From Xanthobacter aminoxidans (GTDB lineage: Bacteria > Pseudomonadota > Alphaproteobacteria > Rhizobiales > Xanthobacteraceae): DNA of 64,000 nucleotides. Made by a program: the position numbers and the translations under genes. A model generated the notes under the pieces. It made no database searches and had not been told where the DNA came from. It saw nothing but the letters and a program-made list of their open reading frames with translations. Every line of letters begins with the position of its first letter. Position 1 is the first letter of the stretch. Shown here in pieces: positions 37,445 to 46,395 of this stretch. Where the stretch lies: positions 62,001 through 126,000 of the forward strand of contig NZ_JAMJXC010000002.1 in the NCBI RefSeq assembly GCF_023571765.1. The letters run 5' to 3'.

Positions 37445-38332
37445 GTGGCCGTCATCATCGGAATCATTTTGGGGTTGGCCGCTACCTTTGGTGGCTTCAT
37501 GGCCATGGGCGGACACCCAGAGGTGGTGTGGCAGCCGTTCGAGTTCCTCATCATCGGCGGCATCGCCTTTTCCACCTTCATCATCGCCAACCCCTTCTCG
37601 GTCATAAAGGACACGGGCTCCGGCATCATGCAGGCGGCCATGGGGACCGGGCCGAAGCGCAAGGATTTCCTCGCCCTCCTCAGCCTCCTCTACGCGCTGA
37701 TGCGCGACATGCGCCAGAAGCCGCGCAACGAGATCGAAGCGCATATCGACGACCCGGCAAGCTCCGCGCTGTTCGGCCATTTCCCAAGCCTGCTCAAGGA
37801 CAAGGAACTGACCCAGTACATCTGCGACTACGCCCGCCTCATCCTCATCGGCAACGCCAAGTCGCACGAGATCGAGGCGCTGATGGAGCAGGAGATCTCC
37901 ACCATCAAGAAGCACAAGACCAAGGCCGCCGGCGCCCTCAGCACGGTGGCGGAAGCGCTGCCCGCGCTCGGCATCTGCGCCGCGGTGCTCGGCATCGTGA
38001 AGGCCATGGGCGCCATCGACCAGTCGCCGGAAATCCTCGGCCACTATATCGGCTCGGCGCTCATCGGCACCTTCGTCGGCATCTACTCGTCCTACGCCAT
38101 CATCTCGCCCCTCGCCGCCAAGGTGAAGAGCACGCGCGAGAAGCAATGCCAGCCCTTCATCATCACCAAGCAGGCGCTCATCGCCTTCATGAACGGCGCG
38201 CTGCCGCCCATCGCGCTGGAGCACGGCCGCAAGACCATTTCCGCCGGCGAACGCCCCACCATCGACGAGGTGGAGAGCGAGGCCATCCAGGCCGCGCCGT
38301 CTGCCAACGGCACCGTGCAGCAGGCGGCCTGA
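37445..38332 (+). CDS. motA: Flagellar motor stator protein MotA
   Basis: A 295-residue MotA with four membrane spans (about 4-22, 33-52, 170-190 and 202-224). Conserved parts include MGGHPEVVWQPFEFLIIGG, the large cytoplasmic loop with charged residues for rotor contact, and PALGICAAVLGIVKAMGAID before the third span. It starts with GTG at 37445, preceded by GGGGGAA. Its partner motB is 16 kb away at 53225. It heads the motA-fliM-fliN-fliG-flhB unit; fliM follows after three bases. Confidence 0.96.
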   Translation: MAVIIGIILGLAATFGGFMAMGGHPEVVWQPFEFLIIGGIAFSTFIIANPFSVIKDTGSGIMQAAMGTGPKRKDFLALLSLLYALMRDMRQKPRNEIEAHIDDPASSALFGHFPSLLKDKELTQYICDYARLILIGNAKSHEIEALMEQEISTIKKHKTKAAGALSTVAEALPALGICAAVLGIVKAMGAIDQSPEILGHYIGSALIGTFVGIYSSYAIISPLAAKVKSTREKQCQPFIITKQALIAFMNGALPPIALEHGRKTISAGERPTIDEVESEAIQAAPSANGTVQQAA

Positions 38333-38335
38333 GCC

Positions 38336-39283
38336 ATGAACGCCAAATCCGCCGCCAAATCCGCCTCCAAGCACCACGACATCCGCGACATGCTTTTGGA
38401 TGCCGCCGGCCTCTCGCTGGACCGGCTGCCCATGCTGCACGTGCTGTTCGACCGCATGGCCACCTTCTGCGCCGACGGGCTCCGGCAGGTGGCGGCCTCG
38501 CAGGCCTATTACTCGCTCTCCAGCGTGGAGAGCGGGCGCATCGGCGACGTGCTGGAAGCCTATGAGGGCATGGCTATTGCCGGCATCTTCAATGCCCCCT
38601 CGTGGGACAGCCAGCTCATCGTCGGCTTCGACCGCGATTTCATCTTCACCATGATCGAGGTGCTGTTCGGCGCCGACGGGTCCGAGCCGCCGGTGGAGGA
38701 CGAGCGCTCCTTCTCCAACATCGAGGGCCGCGTGGCGCAGTTGCTGTTCGAGCAGATGACGAAGGCGCTGAAATCCGCCTTCGCCCTCGTCAGCGACACC
38801 AGCTTCCAGTTCGAGCGGCAGGAAACCCGCATGGACTTCGCCGTGATCGGCCGGCGCAACAATCTGGCGGTCACAGCGAAATTCCTGCTCCAGGCGCTGA
38901 ACCGGGGCGGCGAGATGTTCGTCACCATCCCGCAATCGGCCCTCACGCCGCTGCGCCGCGCGCTCGCCAGCACCAGCCAGGCGGAGACCGGCGGGCGGGA
39001 CCCGAAATGGGCGCAGAAGATCCGCGACGAGGTGAACCGCACCGAGGTCGAGTTGCGTGCCGTGCTGGACGAGCACGAGGTGACGCTCGGCGACATCGCC
39101 GCCCTCAAGGTGGGCCAGATCCTCAAGCTCGACGCCACCCCCGCCAGCCGGGTGAAGCTGGAGAGCGCCGCCCAGCCGCTCTTCTGGTGTCATCTCGGCC
39201 AGTCGGACGGCGGCTACGTGGTGCGCCTCGATGAGCAGATCAACCAGCATCAGGACTTCATCGATGACATCCTTCCCCGCTGA
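38336..39283 (+). CDS. fliM: Flagellar motor switch protein FliM
   Basis: A 315-residue C-ring protein. It has the middle CheC-like domain (about 45-225) and the C-terminal SpoA domain (about 240-315; DIAALKVGQILKLD). The enteric N-terminal CheY-binding peptide LSQxEIDALL is not obvious; the N-terminus reads HHDIRDMLLDAAG, only loosely similar. It receives CheY-phosphate and transmits direction change to FliG. It lies three bases after motA and overlaps the next small gene by 20 bp. Confidence 0.93.
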   Translation: MNAKSAAKSASKHHDIRDMLLDAAGLSLDRLPMLHVLFDRMATFCADGLRQVAASQAYYSLSSVESGRIGDVLEAYEGMAIAGIFNAPSWDSQLIVGFDRDFIFTMIEVLFGADGSEPPVEDERSFSNIEGRVAQLLFEQMTKALKSAFALVSDTSFQFERQETRMDFAVIGRRNNLAVTAKFLLQALNRGGEMFVTIPQSALTPLRRALASTSQAETGGRDPKWAQKIRDEVNRTEVELRAVLDEHEVTLGDIAALKVGQILKLDATPASRVKLESAAQPLFWCHLGQSDGGYVVRLDEQINQHQDFIDDILPR

Positions 39284-39566
39284 TCTCATCCTGCTCGCGG
39301 CGCTGGTCGTGACCACCGCTTCCGTCGCCCTGCTCAACCGCCGGCTCAAGGCGGTGGACCGGCTGAACGCCGACTACGGCAAGGCGCTGGCGGAGGCCTC
39401 CGCCGCCCTCGTCTGCGCCCGCGACGCCCTCGACACCTTCGGCCGCGACGGGCGCGAGGTGCTGGTGCTGCTCGCCGGCCGCATCGACACCGCCCACGAG
39501 CTGATCGCCGAGATCGACGCGCGGAAATCCCCTGCGTCCCTGGCCCCTGAACTCAGCGACCGCTGA
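39264..39566 (+). CDS. Small single-pass membrane protein between fliM and fliN
   Basis: A 100-residue protein of unknown function. Residues 5-24 are a hydrophobic span (LILLAALVVTTASVALL); the rest is hydrophilic and helical (LKAVDRLNADYGKALAEAS), with heptad character. The ATG at 39264 lies inside the fliM 3' end (20-bp overlap), and fliN follows after 27 bp. Position in the C-ring operon suggests a motor or stator accessory role, but I recognise no family. Confidence 0.65.
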   Translation: MTSFPADLILLAALVVTTASVALLNRRLKAVDRLNADYGKALAEASAALVCARDALDTFGRDGREVLVLLAGRIDTAHELIAEIDARKSPASLAPELSDR

Positions 39567-39593
39567 CCGCCCTCTGGAATCCGGATCAAAGCC

Positions 39594-39944
39594 ATGCCCG
39601 CTCCCGACATCGAAACCATGACCCCCTCCAGCGCGCTGGACGAAGCGCTGCTCGCCAAGGCCGGCGAGACGCTCGGCTCCGGCGCGGGGCTCGAGACCGT
39701 GAAGCGCATCCCCGTGCTGCTGCAGGTGGTGCTCGGCTCGGCCTCCATGCCGGTGTCGAGCCTCCTGAAGCTCAATCGCGGCACCGTCGTGCCCCTCGAC
39801 CACCGGGTAGGCGAGCCGGTGGACGTGGTGGTGAACGGCCGCGTCATCGCCCGCGGCGAGGTGATGGTGGTGGAGGACGACAATTCCCGCTTCGGCGTCT
39901 CCCTGACCGAGATCGTCGGCCCCAACGACGCCGACGCCGGCTGA
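39594..39944 (+). CDS. fliN: Flagellar motor switch protein FliN
   Basis: A 116-residue protein consisting of a short N-terminal extension and a SpoA/FliN domain (about 35-110). Typical segments are RIPVLLQVVLGSASMPVSSLLKLNRGTVVPLDHRVGEPVDVVVNGRVIARGEVMVV in essence, with the final FGVSLTEIV. It forms the bottom of the C-ring and docks FliH. It precedes fliG by seven bases. Confidence 0.94.
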   Translation: MPAPDIETMTPSSALDEALLAKAGETLGSGAGLETVKRIPVLLQVVLGSASMPVSSLLKLNRGTVVPLDHRVGEPVDVVVNGRVIARGEVMVVEDDNSRFGVSLTEIVGPNDADAG

Positions 39945-39951
39945 GGCGGCC

Positions 39952-40974
39952 ATGGCGGCTGCGAGCGCGGCGAAGCCGCGTCCCCTCCAGGGCATAGACC
40001 GCGTGGCGGCCCTGCTGATGGCCATGGGCACGCCCGCGGCCAACCGCGTGATGAAGCATTTCGAGGCGGACGAAATCCGCCTCATCACCCGCTCCATCGC
40101 GTCGCTGAAGCCGGTCAGCACGGCCCAGATCGAAAGCCTCGTCGAGGACTTCGCCAGCAATTTCGCCGGCGGGGCGAACCTCGTCGGCACCGTCGCCGAC
40201 GTGGAGCGGCTGCTGCAGGGCGTTCTGCCGCCCGAGCAGATCGCCGACATCATGAACGACATCATGGGTGCGGCGAACCAGTCCATCTGGGACCGCATCT
40301 CCACGGTCAACGAGAACGTGCTCGCCACCTACGTCGCCAAGGAGCACCCGCAGACCGCGGCGCTGATGCTCTCCAAGGTGAAGCCCGCCTGCGCCGCCAA
40401 GGTGCTGAGCTTCATCCCGGAGGACAAGCGCAACGGCATCATGCGGCGGATGCTCACCTTCAAGCCCATCGTGGACGCCACCATGCAGGTCATCGAGCGC
40501 ACGGTGCACGAGGACTTCATGATGAACTTCTCGCGCAATGCCGGTGCCGACCCGCACGCGCGCATGGCCGACATCATCAACAAGATGGACCGCGACGCCA
40601 TGGAGACGGTGCTCGCGAGCCTCGCCTCGACGCGCCCGAAATCGGCGGAAATCCTGAAGGGCCTGCTCTTCACCTTCGACGACATCGTGAAGCTGACGCC
40701 GCGCGCCCGCACCGCGCTGTTCGACCAGGTGCCCACCGACAAACTGGTGCTGGCGCTGAAGGGCACCGATCCCGAATTCCGCGAGATCATCCTCCAGTCC
40801 CTTGGCGCCCGCGTGCGCCGCATGGTGGAGCAGGAGATGGCCGGCAGCGAGCCGGCCCCGGCCAAGGACGTGATGGAGGCCCGCCGCACCGTCACCGACC
40901 TCGCCCTCGACATGGCGGGGCGCGGCGAGATCGAGATTTCCTCCGGCACGGAGGAAGATGCCTATGTGCGCTGA
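39952..40974 (+). CDS. fliG: Flagellar motor switch protein FliG
   Basis: A 340-residue FliG with N-terminal (about 10-105), middle (about 110-195, with the EHPQ motif KEHPQTAALMLS) and C-terminal torque domains (about 205-335). The charged torque helix reads FDDIVKLTPRARTALFDQV and the conserved EFREIILQSLGARV follows. It couples MotA to the rotor. Gene order fliM-fliN-fliG differs from enteric fliFGHIJ and is typical of Hyphomicrobiales. Confidence 0.96.
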   Translation: MAAASAAKPRPLQGIDRVAALLMAMGTPAANRVMKHFEADEIRLITRSIASLKPVSTAQIESLVEDFASNFAGGANLVGTVADVERLLQGVLPPEQIADIMNDIMGAANQSIWDRISTVNENVLATYVAKEHPQTAALMLSKVKPACAAKVLSFIPEDKRNGIMRRMLTFKPIVDATMQVIERTVHEDFMMNFSRNAGADPHARMADIINKMDRDAMETVLASLASTRPKSAEILKGLLFTFDDIVKLTPRARTALFDQVPTDKLVLALKGTDPEFREIILQSLGARVRRMVEQEMAGSEPAPAKDVMEARRTVTDLALDMAGRGEIEISSGTEEDAYVR

Positions 40975-41012
40975 GCGCCATGCCCTTCTGACCCCGCCGC
41001 TGCGGGGGCGCC

Positions 41013-42089
41013 ATGTCTGAGGAACAGGACAAGGAGAGCAAGACAGAAGAGGCGAGCGAGAAGAAGATTTCCGACGCCGTGGAGAAGGGCAACGTGCCGT
41101 TCTCGCGGGAGGCGACGCTGTTCGCCTCGCTCCTCGGCATCCTCGCCATCCTCGCCTTCTTCGTCGCGTCCCCGGTGCGGCTGCTGACCGCCGACCTCTC
41201 CCGCCTCATCGACGATCCCGCTGGCTTTCCCATCGCCACCGGCAACGATGCGGTGTCCATCCTGTGGGGGGCGCTGGCGGGGGCCGGGCGCTTCCTGATG
41301 CCCATGGTGATCGTGCTGATGCTCGCCGGCCTCGTCGCCTCGGGCTTCCAGAACGTGCCGTCTCTGGTGACCGAGCGCATCCGTCCGCAATGGTCGCGGG
41401 TGTCTCCGTCAGCCGGCTTCAAGCGCATCTTCGGGGCGCAGGGTCACATCGAGTTCGGGAAGGCGCTGTTCAAGCTCTTCGCCATCGGCGTCGTCGCGGC
41501 CCTCGTGCTCTATGCGCAGGAACATGAGGTGGTGAATGCCATGTTCACCGATCCGCTGCGCCTGCCGGCCGTGCTCCTCGCCCTTGCCATGCGGCTCGTC
41601 GCCACCGTGTGCGTCGTCACCATCGGGCTGGTGGCCGCCGACATCGTGTGGTCGCGGGTGAGCTGGAAGACCAACCTGCGCATGACGAAGCAGGAGGTGA
41701 AGGACGAGTTCAAGCAGGCCGAGGGCGATCCCATGGTGAAGGCGCGCATCCGCGCCGTCGCCCGCGAGCGCGCCCGCCAGCGCATGATGAACGCCGTGCC
41801 CAAGGCCACCGTCGTCATCGCCAACCCGACCCACTACGCCGTCGCCCTGCAATACGACCGGCAGACCGGCGGCGCACCGCTGGTGGTGGCCAAGGGGGTG
41901 GACCTCATCGCCCTCAAGATCCGCGAGATCGCGGAGCGCCACGGCGTGCCGGTGATCGAGGACCGTCCGCTCGCCCGCGCCCTGTTCGCGGCGGTGGAGG
42001 TGGACCAGTGGATTCCGCAGGACTTCTACCGGCCGGTGGCGAAGATCCTGCACTACATCTATGCGAGGCCGGGCCATGGCGCGAAATGA
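41013..42089 (+). CDS. flhB: Flagellar export switch protein FlhB
   Basis: A 358-residue FlhB. Four membrane spans lie in residues about 30-215, followed by a cytoplasmic domain with the autocleavage motif N271-P-T-H274. The N-terminus is charged (EEQDKESKTEEASEKK). Autocleavage changes export specificity from rod/hook to filament substrates, together with FliK (56682). It starts 38 bp after fliG and overlaps the following small gene by 14 bp. Confidence 0.97.
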   Translation: MSEEQDKESKTEEASEKKISDAVEKGNVPFSREATLFASLLGILAILAFFVASPVRLLTADLSRLIDDPAGFPIATGNDAVSILWGALAGAGRFLMPMVIVLMLAGLVASGFQNVPSLVTERIRPQWSRVSPSAGFKRIFGAQGHIEFGKALFKLFAIGVVAALVLYAQEHEVVNAMFTDPLRLPAVLLALAMRLVATVCVVTIGLVAADIVWSRVSWKTNLRMTKQEVKDEFKQAEGDPMVKARIRAVARERARQRMMNAVPKATVVIANPTHYAVALQYDRQTGGAPLVVAKGVDLIALKIREIAERHGVPVIEDRPLARALFAAVEVDQWIPQDFYRPVAKILHYIYARPGHGAK

Positions 42090-42531
42090 GTTCCTCCGCC
42101 TGCAGCGTCTCGCCGCCCGGCCGAAGATGGAGCGGCTCGCCTGCGAGCGCGTTCTGGCCGGCGCGCTGCGCGAGGTGATGACCGAATTGTTCTTCACCAA
42201 TGCCGGCCTGCTCATGGCCTATATCCATGCCGGACAGACCAACATCATCGACGACATCGTCGCCTCCTGCGCCGAGCGCTCCCTGAAGCCGGGCGCGCTG
42301 CGCTATGGCGGGCAGGCCATGATCCAGGCCGACTGGGGCGTCGCCCCCACCGTCGCCATGGACATGGAGCTCGGCTGTGCCGACTGCTCGCTCTACTTCC
42401 GCATCATCTTCGATGCGGGCACCGTGGGCGTGGAGATGGACAGCATCCTCTACCACGGCGATGAGCCCGCGCCCGATGCCCTCCTCGAACACCTCACGGC
42501 GACGCTGGAGGGCGTGCGGCTGAGTGCGTGA
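42076..42531 (+). CDS. Conserved-looking hypothetical protein after flhB
   Basis: A 151-residue cytosolic protein I cannot assign. A basic N-terminal helix (RLQRLAARPKMERLACERV) is followed by a mixed region with CADC cysteines (GCADCSLYFRII) and acidic segments. It overlaps flhB by 14 bp and is the last gene before the flgB promoter region. The ATG at 42076 (MARNEF) has GAGGCCGGG upstream. Codon use matches the neighbours, so it is very likely a real gene with a role linked to flagella. Confidence 0.65.
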   Translation: MARNEFLRLQRLAARPKMERLACERVLAGALREVMTELFFTNAGLLMAYIHAGQTNIIDDIVASCAERSLKPGALRYGGQAMIQADWGVAPTVAMDMELGCADCSLYFRIIFDAGTVGVEMDSILYHGDEPAPDALLEHLTATLEGVRLSA

Positions 42532-42538
42532 GAGGGCG

Positions 42539-42554
42539 GCCAGCCTCGGGCAAG
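42539..42554 (+). promoter_or_regulatory. Candidate FtcR box upstream of flgB
   Basis: GCCAGCCTCGGGCAAG matches 14 of 16 motif positions and is followed nine bases later by CTAGGA, a -10-like element. It lies 69 bp before the flgB start, in the 92-bp gap. Confidence 0.6.
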
Positions 42555-42623
42555 GTTCGCGCGCTAGGAAACGGTCATCCCTCGCCCCTTCCGAAGGCGC
42601 GCGAACCATCCGGGGAATGTGCC

Positions 42624-43004
42624 ATGGAGCCCCTGTTCCTGTTCAATCTCGCCTCGCGGCACGCCCAGTGGGCCACGGTGCGGCAGACGGCCATCGCGGG
42701 GAACATCGCGAACGCCAACACCCCCGGCTACAAGGCGGTGGACGCCGAGCCCTTCGCCGCCATCCTCGACCGCACGCGCCTCGCCGTCGCCCGCACCTCG
42801 GGCAGCCACATGGACGTGGCGGCGGGCGGCATCGGCGCCGCCAAGGTCGCACCGCGCGACGGCTGGGATACGTCCCATTCCGGCAACAGCGTGAGCCTTG
42901 AGCAGGAGATGCTGAAGGCCGACGAGGTGAACCGCGCCTATTCGCTCAACACCTCCATCGTCCGCTCCTTCCACCGCATGATCCTCGCGAGCGTGAAGTC
43001 ATGA
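42624..43004 (+). CDS. flgB: Flagellar basal-body rod protein FlgB
   Basis: A 126-residue proximal rod protein with the N-terminal motif [21 protein letters not shown] and a C-terminal helix [19 protein letters not shown]. FlgB, FlgC, FlgF, FlgG and FliE build the rod. The ATG at 42624 fits the family; frames to 42528 give an unrelated N-terminus. It overlaps flgC by 4 bp and begins the flgB-flgC-fliE-flgG-flgA-flgI unit. Confidence 0.94.
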   Translation: MEPLFLFNLASRHAQWATVRQTAIAGNIANANTPGYKAVDAEPFAAILDRTRLAVARTSGSHMDVAAGGIGAAKVAPRDGWDTSHSGNSVSLEQEMLKADEVNRAYSLNTSIVRSFHRMILASVKS

Positions 43005-43423
43005 TCGGCGATCCCTTCAAGACCATCACCGGCATCGCCTCGAGCGGCCTCGCGGCGCAGACCCAGCGCATGCGCATCGTCGCCGAGAACATTGCCAACG
43101 CGCGCTCCACCGGCACGACGCCGGGCGCCGATCCCTATCGCCGCAAGACGGTGGAGTTCATCCAGGAGCCGGACCGCGCCCTCGGCGCATCGCGGGTGAA
43201 AGTGAAGGCGACGAGCGTGGACCGCAGCGCCTTTTCCGTGGAGTTCGACCCCGGCAACCCCGCCGCCGACGCCGAAGGGCGGGTGAAGGTGCCGAACGTC
43301 AATCCGCTCGCCGAAATGGCGGATCTGAGGGAGGCCGGCCGCAGCTACCAGGCCAACCTCCAGATGATCAAGCAGGCGCGCTCCATGGTCGCCATGACCA
43401 TCGATCTGTTGAGGACGCCGTGA
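43001..43423 (+). CDS. flgC: Flagellar basal-body rod protein FlgC
   Basis: A 140-residue rod protein. The rod motif is [22 protein letters not shown], with the conserved YRRKTVEF, then [25 protein letters not shown] at the C-terminus. Its start overlaps the flgB stop (ATGA) and its stop shares one base with the fliE ATG (TGATG). Confidence 0.96.
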   Translation: MIGDPFKTITGIASSGLAAQTQRMRIVAENIANARSTGTTPGADPYRRKTVEFIQEPDRALGASRVKVKATSVDRSAFSVEFDPGNPAADAEGRVKVPNVNPLAEMADLREAGRSYQANLQMIKQARSMVAMTIDLLRTP

Positions 43424-43749
43424 TGATCGATGCCGTTTCCCTCAATGTGCTGAGCCGCACCACCGCCACGAGCGCCACCACCTCCGCCCGCGCCACCGAG
43501 GCGGCGAGCGCGACCCAGAGCGCGGGCAGCATCTCCGACTTCTCCACCATGCTCGCCCGCATGTCGTCGGACGCAGTGGATCAGGTGAAGACGGCGGAGG
43601 TGAGCGCCATCTCCGGCATCCACGGAAAGGTCTCCGTGCAGCAGGTGGTGGAGGCGGTGATGTCGGCCGAGCAGACGCTCCAGACCGCCATTGCGGTGCG
43701 CGACAAGGTGGTCGCCGCCTATCAGGAAATCAGCCGTATGGCCATCTGA
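43423..43749 (+). CDS. fliE: Flagellar hook-basal body protein FliE
   Basis: A 108-residue FliE, which joins the MS ring to the rod. A Thr/Ala/Ser-rich N-terminus precedes the conserved helical part: [33 protein letters not shown] in outline, ending [10 protein letters not shown]. The ATG at 43423 is chosen; a GTG one codon upstream is in frame. It lies 10 bp before flgG. Confidence 0.92.
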   Translation: MIDAVSLNVLSRTTATSATTSARATEAASATQSAGSISDFSTMLARMSSDAVDQVKTAEVSAISGIHGKVSVQQVVEAVMSAEQTLQTAIAVRDKVVAAYQEISRMAI

Positions 43750-43759
43750 GGAGAGTGAC

Positions 43760-44548
43760 ATGAGAGCCTTGGCCATCGCCGCGACCGGCATGTCGGCCCA
43801 GCAGACCAATGTGGAGGTGATCGCGAACAACATCGCGAACATCAACACCACCGGCTTCAAGCGCGCCCGCGCTGAGTTCACGGACCTGCTCTATCAGGCC
43901 GAGCGCGCCCAGGGCGTGCCCAATCAGGACGGCGCCGAGCCGGTGCCGGAGGGCGCCCTCGTCGGCCTCGGCGTGCGCACCATCGGCATCCGCAACCTGC
44001 ATCTGCAAGGCCCGCTGGCGCAGACCGGGAACCCGCTCGACCTCGCGCTCAACGGGCGCGGCTGGTTCCAGATCACCAGCCCCTCGGGCGACACGCTCTA
44101 TACCCGCGCCGGCTCGTTCAACAAGGGCCCGACCGGCCAGCTCGTGACCGCCGACGGCTATGCGCTGAACCCCGCGCTGACCCTGCCGCAGGATGCCAGC
44201 AGCATCGTCATCAACGAGAGCGGACAGGTCTATGCGCAGATCGCCAACCAGACGTCCCCAACGCTGGTGGGCCAGCTCACCCTTGCCACCTTCGCCAACG
44301 ATTCCGGCCTCGAGCCGCTGGGCGACAATCTCTATCGCGAGACCTCCGCCTCCGGCCAGCCGGTGACGGGCGTGGCCGGCACCACCGGCTTCGGCGCCGT
44401 GGTGCAGGGATATCTGGAAGGCTCCAACGTGGACCCCATCAAGGAGATCACCCAGCTCATCCAGGCGCAGCGGGCCTATGAGATGAACTCCAAGGTGATC
44501 CAGGCCGCCGACGACATGGCCGGCGTGGTTTCCAAGGGCATCCGGTGA
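43760..44548 (+). CDS. flgG: Flagellar distal rod protein FlgG
   Basis: A 262-residue distal rod protein with [20 protein letters not shown] at the N-terminus, [15 protein letters not shown] in the middle and [19 protein letters not shown] at the C-terminus. Length equals that of enteric FlgG. GGAGAG lies before the ATG at 43760. The stop overlaps the GTG start proposed for flgA. Confidence 0.97.
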   Translation: MRALAIAATGMSAQQTNVEVIANNIANINTTGFKRARAEFTDLLYQAERAQGVPNQDGAEPVPEGALVGLGVRTIGIRNLHLQGPLAQTGNPLDLALNGRGWFQITSPSGDTLYTRAGSFNKGPTGQLVTADGYALNPALTLPQDASSIVINESGQVYAQIANQTSPTLVGQLTLATFANDSGLEPLGDNLYRETSASGQPVTGVAGTTGFGAVVQGYLEGSNVDPIKEITQLIQAQRAYEMNSKVIQAADDMAGVVSKGIR

Positions 44549-45159
44549 ACGGGGTTGCGGAGATGACTCATCCGCAGCGGCGGGCCGCCCGTAGGAGGGC
44601 GTGGTTGCGGGCCGGCATCGCTGCCGGCATTTCGACCATGCTCTGCGCCGTGGCCGCCCCTGCGACGGCGCAGAGCATTTCCTCCCTCGCCCAGCAGGCC
44701 GCCGCCGGCCGCGAGGAGGTCGAGCCGCCGCGCGCCGCGCCCGTACGCCCGCCGGCTGAGGCCGTACCGATGGCGCGCATTCCGGTCGCCGCCGTCACCC
44801 TCTATCCCGGCGATGTCATCTCCGCCGGCATGCTCGCCCAGCGCGAGGTGTCCGACGCCGTGCTCGACCGCGGCGGCATCGCGCTCCAGTCCTCCGCCGT
44901 GGTGGGCAAGTCGGCCCGGCGGGTCATCGCCGCCGGCCAGCCGGTGCCGCTCAATGCGCTGGTGGATGTGACCCTCGTCACCAAGGGCGTCGCCACCCGC
45001 ATCCAGCTGAAGGACGGCGGGCTCGCCATCTCCGGATACGGCATGCCGCTCGATTCCGGGGCGGCCGGCGCCACCATCCGGCTCAAGAACATGGATTCCG
45101 GCCAGATCATCGTCGGCGAGGTTGCCGGCGACGGCACGGTCTGGGTGAGGACGCGATGA
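44545..45159 (+). CDS. flgA: Flagellar P-ring assembly chaperone FlgA
   Basis: A 204-residue periplasmic protein. A basic N-region and hydrophobic core ending PATAQS form a signal peptide. The SAF domain (about 80-140) has [19 protein letters not shown], and the C-terminal part ends [16 protein letters not shown], typical of FlgA. It helps FlgI assemble into the P ring. The GTG at 44545 overlaps the flgG stop by 4 bp; the ATG at 44563 is an alternative that leaves the signal peptide intact. Confidence 0.92.
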   Translation: MNGVAEMTHPQRRAARRRAWLRAGIAAGISTMLCAVAAPATAQSISSLAQQAAAGREEVEPPRAAPVRPPAEAVPMARIPVAAVTLYPGDVISAGMLAQREVSDAVLDRGGIALQSSAVVGKSARRVIAAGQPVPLNALVDVTLVTKGVATRIQLKDGGLAISGYGMPLDSGAAGATIRLKNMDSGQIIVGEVAGDGTVWVRTR

Positions 45160-46274
45160 TCCGCCTCGCGCTCGCGGCGCTCGCCGCGCTCCTTGCCGCC
45201 CTCCTGGCGTTCGCCGGCCCCGCCGCCGCGCAGGCGACGACGCGGATCAAGGACATCTCCTCCATTCAGGGCGTGCGCGACAACCAGCTTGTCGGCTACG
45301 GCCTCATCATCGGCCTTCAGGGCACCGGCGACACGCTGCGCAACTCGCCCTTCACCGAGCAGGCCATGCAATCCATGCTCGACCGCATGGGCATCAACGT
45401 GCAGGGCCTGTCGCTGCGCGCCAAGAACGTGGCGGCCGTGGCCGTCACCGCGAACCTGCCCGCCTTCGCCGGCCTCGGCACGCGGATCGACGTGACCATC
45501 GCTTCGCTCGGTGATGCGACGTCCCTGCGCGGCGGCACGCTGCTCGTCACCCCGCTCAACGGCGCGGACGGCGTGACCTATGCGGTGGCACAGGGCCAGA
45601 TCGTGTCCGGCATCCAGATCACCGGGCAGGCGGAAACGCTGAGCCAGGGCGTGCCCACCGCCGGGCGCATCGCCAATGGCGCGCTGGTGGAGCGGCAGAT
45701 CCCCGGCCAGCTGTCCGAGCTTCCGGAAATCCTCATCGACCTCACCAATCCCGATTTCCGCACCGCCGCTTTGATGGCCGACGTGATCAACGCCTATACC
45801 CACGCCCGCTACGGCAAGCGCCTCGCCCGCGAGCGCGATCTGCGCACGGTGGTGGTGCAGCGCCCGCCCCATTCCGGCACCGCCCGCTTCATCGCCGAGA
45901 TCGGCGAGCTGCGCATCACGCCTGACACGCCGGCCAAGGTGGTGGTGGACCAGCGCACGGGCACGGTGGTCATCGGCCGCAACGTGCAGGTCTCCACCTT
46001 CGCCGTCACTCAGGGCAATCTCACCGTGCAGGTGACGGAGACGCCCGAGGTGTCGCAGCCCGAGCCCTACACCTTCGGTGAAACGGTGGTGGTGCCGCGC
46101 ACCAACATTCAGGCGGACGAGAGTGGCGGCCCCATCGGCATCGTCCGCGGCACCAATCTCCAGCAATTGGTGAACGGCCTCAACCGCTTCGGGCTGAAGC
46201 CCTCGGACATCATCTCCATCCTCCAGGCGGTGAAGACCTCCGGCGCGCTGCAGGCCGAGCTGGTGTTCCAGTGA
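45156..46274 (+). CDS. flgI: Flagellar P-ring protein FlgI
   Basis: A 372-residue periplasmic protein with a signal peptide (residues 1-26, ending AAAQA). The mature start has IKDISSIQGVRDNQLVGYGL and IGLQGTGD, the FlgI signature; the C-terminus ends LILQAVKTSGALQAELV in outline. It forms the ring around the rod in the peptidoglycan layer. Its start overlaps flgA by 4 bp. A 121-bp gap with an FtcR-box candidate separates it from motE. Confidence 0.96.
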   Translation: MIRLALAALAALLAALLAFAGPAAAQATTRIKDISSIQGVRDNQLVGYGLIIGLQGTGDTLRNSPFTEQAMQSMLDRMGINVQGLSLRAKNVAAVAVTANLPAFAGLGTRIDVTIASLGDATSLRGGTLLVTPLNGADGVTYAVAQGQIVSGIQITGQAETLSQGVPTAGRIANGALVERQIPGQLSELPEILIDLTNPDFRTAALMADVINAYTHARYGKRLARERDLRTVVVQRPPHSGTARFIAEIGELRITPDTPAKVVVDQRTGTVVIGRNVQVSTFAVTQGNLTVQVTETPEVSQPEPYTFGETVVVPRTNIQADESGGPIGIVRGTNLQQLVNGLNRFGLKPSDIISILQAVKTSGALQAELVFQ

Positions 46275-46299
46275 CCAGCGGCGCTGGCCGCCATCTCCC

Positions 46300-46315
46300 G
46301 CAAGCGTCGCGCAAG
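46300..46315 (+). promoter_or_regulatory. Candidate FtcR box upstream of motE-flgH-fliL-fliP
   Basis: GCAAGCGTCGCGCAAG matches 15 of 16 positions. CTAGAC follows nine bases after the second half-site. It lies 80 bp before the motE start, just after the flgI stop. Confidence 0.65.
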
Positions 46316-46395
46316 TCTCTCCCCCTAGACCTCGACCATCCAAGGCGCCCGTGCCCCCGCCCGGCGCCGCCCCTCGGGGAAGAGGAGGAGGTTCC

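Noticed and set aside
37217-39349. A 710-codon minus-strand open frame opposite motA and fliM
   Set aside because: motA and fliM are certain on the plus strand and the frame also crosses their promoter region.
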